From: JAADHY01 sp964428935
GTDB taxonomy: Bacteria > Planctomycetota > Planctomycetia > Planctomycetales > Planctomycetaceae
NCBI GenBank assembly: GCA_964428935.1
Contig: CAYSAG010000022.1
Span: forward strand, 1-29,978
DNA: 29,978 nt
Direction: 5' to 3'
In this document: piece by piece, positions 23,005 to 29,978 of the stretch
Numbering within the stretch: the first letter of the stretch is position 1
How the letters are laid out: each line of letters begins with the position of its first letter
Position numbers and translations under genes: made by a program
Notes under the pieces: generated by a model
What the model saw: the letters and a program-made list of their open reading frames with translations, nothing else
Told to the model about the DNA's origin: nothing
Database searches by the model: none

Positions 23005-23806
23005 GTCTGGTAGTCCAACAAAGAATTTCGTTCCGGCCGACCAATGGCCGGCACGTTCGACGGGACGACGAACCACGGAGTCGGCGGGCTCGCACGTCGC
23101 GGGCCTCGACCCGCGTGGACAAAGGACAAGCCGCCAGCCGGAAGGGGAAACGACGGTCTGGCCCCACCGACTTGCCGGGTGGCTTCGTCGTGCCGCTTCA
23201 GCCGTTTCATCGGTCGCCGCTGCGGTGCTGGTTCAGTCGCTTGAGACGAGGAAAACGGCGTTCGGCGGAAAAAAGCGGGACCTGTTGTGAAACTAGGGCG
23301 ACGGGGAAAACACTGCGGGTCCGGCCGCGGTGGAAAGGCAAAGGAGGTCTGGCAGTCGAGACGGGTCGGGCGGTTCCGGCCGACGGAAGTCCGTTGCGAC
23401 GAGCCGGCTGTCGGATTCTGGGACGACCCGTGCGGCCTGCCGGTCGAACTAAAGAAGTCGGGGCAGAAGACGGTGCGGCGACAGCGGACCGGTCGGCAGC
23501 GAGCCGTGTTGGGGCGGTCGGGTCGCAACGAGCGAGCTGGCCAGTGCGCTTGCCGACCGCTCGACTCAAGCCCCGTTGCGGCTGTCGCTCGACGACGTTG
23601 CAACCCGCTCACTCCAGCGACGACAAGGCCTGCTTCGAAGACGGCGAGCCAATTGCATTTCTGAGTTCGCTTCTTTGGTTCTTTGACGTCTCGTTTTCTT
23701 CCAGCGTGGTTTCCCTCAGGATTCAACGGTCGTCTTTGTTTTCGTTGCGTTACCTGGAGGTCGGAGCCGCGCGGTGTGACCCGGCGCGGTGTGAGTGCAC
23801 GCAGTC
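23005..23806. other. Long divergent intergenic region with no recognised content
   Basis: This 802-bp region separates the small minus-strand gene from the plus-strand membrane protein gene. Open frames exist, but their translations are Arg/Ser/Pro-rich and lack starts with ribosome sites. I found no terminator, no tRNA and no convincing promoter. A lone TTGACG near 23688 has no -10 partner. Confidence 0.45.
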
Positions 23807-25087
23807 ATGAACGTAGGGTTTGCCGGTTCCAAGCATTTGGACGAGCGTCGCCGACGCCGGTTGGCGGGCGAGGCGAACACGTTGAAGGTCGAGGCGGAGA
23901 CGCCGGGCCGCTCGGACGGTTCGCCCGGGGGTGTCGCGGAGCGTCCGTGGCCGTTTCTTCCGAAAGACCCGTTGGTCCAACTGTTGGTGCCCAGGCGGTG
24001 GGGACCGGTGGCGACCGCCGCCGTGGTGGGTTTGGCCATTTGTGGACTGACCCTCCTGGCCGGGCACGACCTGAACCGAACGGCTCAATGGCTCGGGCCG
24101 GACCTCGCTGCCTTGTTCGACCTTTCGACCGGTCGACTGGTCAATTTTCTGAGCACGTTCTTGCTGTTGCTGGCCGCGCAGTTGTCAGTGCTGGTCTGGT
24201 GGGTTCGGTCGGCCAGCCCGCGCGACTTCGAAGGACGCTACCAGGTGTGGGCGCGAGCCGCTGCGGTGTGGCTGACCTTCGCGTTCGCCTTGAACACGGG
24301 AGCTCACCACGCCTTCAGCCGGACCGTGCTGAGGGCTTTGGACGGACTCGGGCTTGACCTTTGGCGGGCCGAGCCCTTGTTCTGGTTGGTGCCGTCTGGG
24401 CTGATTGGTCTGCTGTTGTTTCAGCAGCTGCGACGGGACATGCGTGCCTGCCACGTGAGCGGGACTTGTCTTGGGCTGGCGGCCGGCTGTTGCGTGCTGG
24501 CAGCGGTTGCCGAGTTCTGGAGCGGGCAGGTGTTGGGCCGACGGGACGCGCAGACTGTTTCGGCCGCAACGTCGCTGGCCGCTCACTACTTCGTTTGTTT
24601 GGCGGTCTGGCTCCACGCGCGGCACGTCGTCTACGTCAGTGCGGACCCGCCCGAAGAGCCGGCACGGAAAGCAAAGCGGAAGAAAGGCGAGCGGAACGGC
24701 GGGGGAAGGACGGCGCAGCCGCCAGCCGACGCTGTCCGGCACGACGCTACGGAGGCTAGGCAGGAGACGGCAGCGGCGAACTCGGAGGCAGGGACGGCGG
24801 CGAGCCGTTCCGAGCGGGAGGACAGGGAGAACAGCGCACGGCGCGGGCAGGCTCAAGCGACACCCGTCGAAGCCGAGGAAACGTCGGGCGGGTCGCCCGC
24901 GGCCAGCGCCACGCCTGAGGCGGGCTCGGCCGCGTCGGACGGTGCGGTCTGTCGCGTCGACGGACCGTCGGAAATTCCCAAGCCGAACCTGAAAGGTCTG
25001 AGCAAGCGGGAACGCAGGAAGCTGCGAAAGCAGTGGCGCCAGCAGCAGCGTGCGGCTCGACGAGGCCAGCCCCTCGCGTCCAATTGA
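23807..25087 (+). CDS. Membrane protein of unknown family with six helices and a long charged tail
   Basis: This is a 426-residue protein from ATG 23807. GTG 23795 in the same frame would add four residues, and neither start has a clear ribosome site. Residues 1-55 are hydrophilic and basic. Six hydrophobic segments lie at about 67-86, 111-131, 149-165, 189-206, 219-237 and 251-271. The tail from about 280 is cytoplasmic-looking: Ala/Glu/Arg/Ser-rich low-complexity sequence, then PKPNLKGLSKRERRKLRKQW and a final Arg/Gln-rich stretch that could bind nucleic acid or phospholipid. His-containing segments (NTGAHHAF at 163-170) lie close to the membrane but do not match a known cofactor site. I do not recognise the family. 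Basic tails of the SKRERRKLRK type occur in several planctomycete proteins. It converges with metG, and its own promoter was not found. Confidence 0.8.
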   Translation: MNVGFAGSKHLDERRRRRLAGEANTLKVEAETPGRSDGSPGGVAERPWPFLPKDPLVQLLVPRRWGPVATAAVVGLAICGLTLLAGHDLNRTAQWLGPDLAALFDLSTGRLVNFLSTFLLLLAAQLSVLVWWVRSASPRDFEGRYQVWARAAAVWLTFAFALNTGAHHAFSRTVLRALDGLGLDLWRAEPLFWLVPSGLIGLLLFQQLRRDMRACHVSGTCLGLAAGCCVLAAVAEFWSGQVLGRRDAQTVSAATSLAAHYFVCLAVWLHARHVVYVSADPPEEPARKAKRKKGERNGGGRTAQPPADAVRHDATEARQETAAANSEAGTAASRSEREDRENSARRGQAQATPVEAEETSGGSPAASATPEAGSAASDGAVCRVDGPSEIPKPNLKGLSKRERRKLRKQWRQQQRAARRGQPLASN

Positions 25088-25124
25088 CCGGCTCCCGCAT
25101 CGAAGCCACACCGCGTCTGACGAC

Positions 25125-25141
25125 AAAACTGCGGCACGCAG
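25125..25141 (-). terminator. Probable intrinsic terminator of metG
   Basis: On the minus strand CTGCG-TGC-CGCAG is followed directly by TTTTG, about 110 nt after the metG stop. An outer ACGAC/GTCGT pairing could lengthen the stem. The short stem keeps confidence modest. Confidence 0.45.
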
Positions 25142-25249
25142 GGTCGTTCGCGTCGGCCAAGAACCGGTCGGCAGGGCGGTCAGCCTGGTCTGCCGCTTTG
25201 GGCGGGCACTCGTTCTCGAGAGCGAACGCGAGACCGCTCGCCAGCCCGC

Positions 25250-27298
<2,049 letters not shown>

Positions 27299-27429
27299 TC
27301 TCGCTCCGATGCTCCGTGTACGCTTCGACGAGTCTTCTCGTGCCCGGCGTCTGTGCCAAGCGGAAGGAAAGGACAGGCTTCACGTCTTCCGAACACGCTC
27401 CTCACGCTCCGTCCCCCAGAGCCGCGGGC

Positions 27430-27459
27430 ATTCTAGTTGACCAAAAGGTTCAGCCGCAA
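27430..27459 (-). promoter_or_regulatory. Sigma70-type promoter of metG
   Basis: On the minus strand TTGCGG (27454-27459) is followed after 18 bp by TAGAAT (27430-27435). Transcription would start near 27423, about 125 nt before the metG ATG. Confidence 0.55.
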
Positions 27460-27591
27460 CGGCATGGTCACACCGAAGCGACGACGCGCAGGCTGCTGGT
27501 GGGACTTGCCGAGACAATCGGTCGCTCTGTGGCAGACGCGGCGGTTTCGGAAAGGCCGGAACGAGCCCCGACGGTCCGGAAAGAAGGTTCG

Positions 27592-27621
27592 TTTTACGTC
27601 GTTGTGACTCGGCAATATAAT
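27592..27621 (+). promoter_or_regulatory. Promoter of the DUF6580 gene with perfect TATAAT
   Basis: A perfect TATAAT (27616-27621) is preceded after 18 bp by TTTTAC (27592-27597). It is the only perfect -10 box noticed in the window. The predicted start near 27629 leaves a leader of about 180 nt before ATG 27810. Confidence 0.6.
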
Positions 27622-27809
27622 GCTGCCGCTTGTTCGACGTCTTCTGCGGTGGCGCCGGACGGCAGGTTGCGCGGTCCCGGACAGAGCTGGAGGCCGAGCA
27701 GCGTCGGAAGGTGGTGAAGCGACCGGCCGTGAACGAGAGCGGTTCGGGGCCGGCCGAAGGATTTTCGGCTATGACTGTGAGTGAGGGCACTTGGAAGGGG
27801 TAAGGACCG

Positions 27810-28391
27810 ATGTCGCGCAACAGTCAGGAAATCGGGCTTCGCTTCTGGTTGGTGGCGCTGGCCATTGTGGCGGTGGGGGCATTGAGCCGGATTGTGCCCC
27901 ACCCGTACAACTTCACTCCGCTGGGAGCGTTGGCGCTGTTCGGAGGAGCTCACTTGCGTGACCGACGGCTGGCGGTCGCCGTGCCGCTGCTGGCCATGCT
28001 GTTGAGCGACGTTGTGTTGTACGCGTTTCAGTACCCGAGCTACGTCGGCCAGGCTCCGCTGACCGCTTTGTTCGTTTACGGGTCACTGGCGGGTGTGGCT
28101 GGCATCGGTGTGTGGCTTCAGCGTCGGAGGAGCGTGCCGTACGTGGCCGGAGCGTGCGTGGCCGGCTCGGTGCTGTTCTTCCTGGTGACCAACCTGGGCG
28201 TTTGGCTGTACTCCGGAATGTATTCGCACACGCCCGCCGGACTCGTCGCCTGCTACGTGGCCGCGCTGCCGTTCTTCCAGAATCAGTTGGCCGCCGACGC
28301 TCTGTTCACGGCCGCGCTGTTCAGCGTCTTCGGCCTGCTGGACGCTCGAGTCTTTGTCGGCGGGGGGCAGCAGGACGTGGCTCAGGCGTAG
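27810..28391 (+). CDS. DUF6580 family putative transport membrane protein
   Basis: This is a 193-residue protein starting at ATG 27810 with AAGGA just upstream. The family signature RIVPHPYNFTPLGALALFGG lies at 27-46. The other conserved positions are also present: LLSD at 64-67, FLVTNLGVWLYSGMY at 124-138 and LPFFQNQLAADALFTAALF at 153-171. Five to six hydrophobic segments run through the protein. The family resembles the small S components of ECF vitamin or metal transporters, but no substrate is established, and no ECF T or A component is in the window. The gene is a single transcription unit with its own promoter upstream and a terminator-like hairpin downstream. The last 15 residues (VGGGQQDVAQA) are a short hydrophilic tail. 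Confidence 0.9.
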   Translation: MSRNSQEIGLRFWLVALAIVAVGALSRIVPHPYNFTPLGALALFGGAHLRDRRLAVAVPLLAMLLSDVVLYAFQYPSYVGQAPLTALFVYGSLAGVAGIGVWLQRRRSVPYVAGACVAGSVLFFLVTNLGVWLYSGMYSHTPAGLVACYVAALPFFQNQLAADALFTAALFSVFGLLDARVFVGGGQQDVAQA

Positions 28392-28442
28392 CCCCGCCGA
28401 CCGTGGCGCGTTGAGCGGCCTCGGGGCTCGCGGACAAAGTTC

Positions 28443-28526
28443 GACGGCAGTCGGTGGGCGGTCGGTGGTTTCTTTTCGCTTTTCTTTTCGGTCGGTCATT
28501 TCGCCTGCTCCGACTGCCGTCTTTTT
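28443..28526 (+). terminator. Long-loop terminator of the DUF6580 gene
   Basis: GACGGCAGTCGG (28443-28454) pairs perfectly with CCGACTGCCGTC (28510-28521), which is followed by TTTTTCTTG. The 12-bp stem and T tract are terminator-like, but the loop is 55 nt and T-rich, which is unusual. It lies 52 nt after the stop codon. Confidence 0.55.
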
Positions 28527-28797
28527 CTTGCGCCGTCAGCCGAACGTCTTCTTGCCCCAGGGCCTGCAGTCACTGCTCCCAAGCTGAAGCTCTGGGTGGC
28601 CAGGAGAACGCGTGGCCGTTTCGTTCGCGGGGACACCGCGGCGCAGGCGTGCGGCGGTTGCCCGTGCTGCCCGCAGACGCAGGACTGGCCGAGCCGCTCT
28701 GGTCGGACGCCCGCCCTCGCCCCGTCACTTTCGAACCGTCGGTGGCCTTTTCGTGGACGCCGACTCACCTCGCCACATTCGAAACCGGGAACACGTC

Positions 28798-28827
28798 TTG
28801 TCTGCTCGTTTCCGGATTTTGTATAAG
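28798..28827 (+). promoter_or_regulatory. Promoter of the candidate small RNA
   Basis: TTGTCT (28798-28803), an 18-bp spacer, then TATAAG (28822-28827), with TG two bases before it as in extended -10 promoters. Transcription would start near 28834. Confidence 0.5.
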
Positions 28828-28833
28828 GCGGCC

Positions 28834-28921
28834 GCCCCGGGCGGCAGGCTGAACGCGGCGGTTGGGACGGTGTGTCGGCTTGGCCAAGCCTGTCGCCGTT
28901 GGAAGGCTCAACGGTTTTTTT
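28834..28921 (+). ncRNA. Candidate small RNA or attenuated leader
   Basis: A transcript of about 88 nt is predicted between the promoter at 28798-28827 and the terminator at 28896-28921. It contains the GC-rich hairpin GCCGCCC-C-GGGCGGC (28831-28845, partly overlapping the predicted start), the perfect palindrome GGCTTGGCCAAGCC (28877-28890), and the terminator hairpin. It does not match the conserved cores of SRP RNA, tmRNA, RNase P or 6S RNA as far as I can see. No good leader peptide was found. Because the formyltransferase gene begins 265 nt further on, the same unit could be its attenuator. Confidence 0.4.
28896..28921 (+). terminator. Intrinsic terminator with no protein gene upstream
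   Basis: CCGTTG (28896-28901), a 7-nt loop, CAACGG (28909-28914), then seven T. This is the cleanest terminator in the window, yet the closest protein gene ends 500 bp upstream and already has its own terminator. Confidence 0.65.
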
Positions 28922-29174
28922 CCAAGTCGACGACGGACGCTTCGGGCCGGTCTCGGTCGCTGGACCGGCGGAGGCGGCAGCCTTTCGGAGCCGTCGTTCG
29001 AGGTGCACCGGAGGCGCTGCGCCGAGCCGGTTTCCTTCGTCCGAGTGAGCCGGTGTGTTTGGGCGGCAGTCGCGCAAGAGCCGTCGTGACGGAGAACGTT
29101 CACTCGGTGCAGAGGACTACGCCGGCACAACGGCTCGGTCCGCTCGGGCGGAAACGACCGAGTGGGGACGAAAC

Positions 29175-29180
29175 GGAGGT
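29175..29180 (+). promoter_or_regulatory. Ribosome binding site deciding the formyltransferase start
   Basis: GGAGGT lies 5 nt before GTG 29186. It decides against the longer in-frame reading from GTG 29162, which has no such site. Confidence 0.7.
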
Positions 29181-29185
29181 GTGAC

Positions 29186-29977
29186 GTGAAGACTCTCCGC
29201 GTCTTCATTCTCACCCAAAACGAACGCTTGTACCTGCCGGCTTCTCTGGCCCACGTGTGTTCGGAGCTGCGGGACCAAGTGGCCTGTGTCGTGACGGCTC
29301 CGCCAACGAGCACGCACGGCGGTTTCCTGAAAGCGCTCATTCGCCACCTTGCTTGTTTCGGTGTGCCGGGACTGGTGACGCTGGGCTGGAGAAACCTGAC
29401 GGCGTCCGTCCGAGACAAGCTCACGCGTCCCGGCCCGGACGGCCCGTTCTACTCAGTTCGAGCCGTGGCGGAAGCGTTCGGGGTCCCGTACGCGCACGTG
29501 GAGCGTCTGCGCAGCCAGCGGTTCGATGAAATCATGCACGCCCACCCGGCCGACGTGTTGGTCTCGATGAGTTGCCCTCAGTTCATTGGGCGAAAGATTC
29601 GCGACCGGTTCCCGGTCATGTGTCTAAACGTACACGGAGCCCCGCTGCCGAAGTACCGCGGACTGATGCCGGCCTTCTGGGTGCTTCGTAACGGCGAACG
29701 CAGGACGGCAGTGACGGTGCACGAGCTGACGGCCAAGCTCGACGACGGACGCATTGTGGTGCAGCGTGAGGTCGAAATCAGCCCGGACGACACTTGGGAC
29801 TCACTGGTCCGCAAGACCAAGGCAGAAGGAGCCCGGGCGCTGGTCGAAGCCATTCGGCTGATTGAAGACGGCCGGGTCCAATTGCGTCCGAACCCGGAGG
29901 AGGAGGCGACCTATTTTTCCTTCCCGACCCGCCGGGACCGACTGGCGTTTGTGTCTCAAGGACGACGGTTTTTTTAG
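29186..29977 (+). CDS. Formyltransferase-fold protein, stand-alone catalytic domain
   Basis: This is a 263-residue protein with GTG start at 29186, placed by GGAGGT just upstream. It is complete, with TAG at 29975. It has the formyltransferase N-terminal fold that uses 10-formyl-tetrahydrofolate: the segment CLNVHGAPLPKYRGLMPAFW supplies Asn148 and His150, and KLDDGRIV supplies Asp186. Together these form the Asn-His-Asp catalytic set of the family. PADVLVSMSCPQFI (121-134) precedes it as expected. The C-terminal domain of methionyl-tRNA formyltransferase is absent (263 residues against about 310), so this is more likely a sugar or small-molecule N-formyltransferase than Fmt. The acceptor cannot be told from sequence. 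The ending TRRDRLAFVSQGRRFF looks like the natural C-terminus. Genes further downstream, outside the window, would probably reveal its pathway. Confidence 0.88.
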   Translation: MKTLRVFILTQNERLYLPASLAHVCSELRDQVACVVTAPPTSTHGGFLKALIRHLACFGVPGLVTLGWRNLTASVRDKLTRPGPDGPFYSVRAVAEAFGVPYAHVERLRSQRFDEIMHAHPADVLVSMSCPQFIGRKIRDRFPVMCLNVHGAPLPKYRGLMPAFWVLRNGERRTAVTVHELTAKLDDGRIVVQREVEISPDDTWDSLVRKTKAEGARALVEAIRLIEDGRVQLRPNPEEEATYFSFPTRRDRLAFVSQGRRFF

Positions 29978-29978
29978 C

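Larger units (their letters stand above)
27299..27809. other. Divergent promoter region of metG and the DUF6580 gene
   Basis: This 511-bp region carries one promoter for each divergent gene (27430-27459 minus, 27592-27621 plus). The leader of the plus-strand gene (about 27629-27809) is GC-rich, with several possible helices, but shows no recognisable riboswitch core. No tRNA or coding frame is supported. Confidence 0.55.
28392..29185. other. Intergenic region with two terminators and a promoter
   Basis: This 794-bp plus-strand gap holds the long-loop terminator of the DUF6580 gene (28443-28526) and a separate promoter-hairpins-terminator unit (28798-28921). The 264 bp before the formyltransferase gene show no promoter. 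No protein frame is convincing. GATC, GATG and CATC are all absent from it. Confidence 0.55.

Noticed and set aside
23287..23664. 125-codon plus-strand frame in the long spacer
   Set aside because: It has a GTG start without a ribosome site, an Arg/Gly-rich composition and no motif. Codon choice does not resemble the confirmed genes.

Overview
This is a 30 kb chromosomal window from a GC-rich bacterium (roughly 60-65% GC by eye), almost certainly a planctomycete. The clearest lineage signs are an exported RTX protein whose N-terminus carries the planctomycete-type VEWLEDRTLLS motif, a DUF58 / BatA-like / VWA-GATase-like operon, a DUF6580 membrane protein, and many exported proteins of no named family. 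No rRNA, tRNA, CRISPR array or complete insertion sequence was found.

Layout. 1-3 kb (minus strand): the 5' part of a large exported protein with a sugar-enzyme-like beta-sandwich look, a spacer holding three copies of a palindromic repeat and an intrinsic terminator, then a lipoprotein made almost entirely of Pro-Ala-Glu-Lys repeats. 3.3-13.2 kb (minus): a probable five-gene run, read from 13.2 down to 3.3 kb: small exported protein, VWA/GATase-like membrane protein, DUF58 protein, BatA-like VWA membrane protein, and a 1192-residue RTX protein with an HExxH metalloprotease-like domain. 13.2-13.6 kb: a spacer with a 142-bp element that has inverted ends and flanking direct repeats (MITE-like). 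13.6-16.3 kb (minus): a GH10 xylanase and miaA. 16.3-20.3 kb (minus): two sensor histidine kinases, REC-PAS-kinase and PAS-GAF-PAS-kinase. 20.6-22.6 kb (plus): a good sigma70-like promoter and an FHA-GAF-PP2C (RsbU/SpoIIE-type) phosphatase. 22.7-25.1 kb: a small minus-strand protein with a motif I associate with phage proteins, and a six-helix membrane protein of unknown family. 25.2-27.3 kb (minus): metG with its own promoter and a probable terminator. 27.6-28.5 kb (plus): promoter, DUF6580 gene and terminator. 28.8-28.92 kb: a promoter-hairpins-terminator unit with no reading frame (candidate small RNA or attenuator). 29.2-30 kb (plus): a stand-alone formyltransferase.

How the genes may work together. 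The VWA/DUF58 run looks like an envelope-associated assembly in which MIDAS-type VWA proteins act together, but the MoxR ATPase that usually goes with them is absent from the window. The two kinases and the FHA-GAF-PP2C phosphatase form a signalling cluster that contains no DNA-binding output protein, so their targets must lie elsewhere. miaA, metG and possibly the formyltransferase are translation or metabolic genes placed among accessory genes.

The most unusual whole-window signal is compositional. ATC preceded by C, G or T (equivalently GATG, GATC, GATA) is nearly absent in coding and non-coding DNA alike, while AATC/GATT and CATT/AATG remain common. metG is a local exception. This could reflect restriction avoidance or loss of a cytosine-methylated motif. 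All counts were made by eye.
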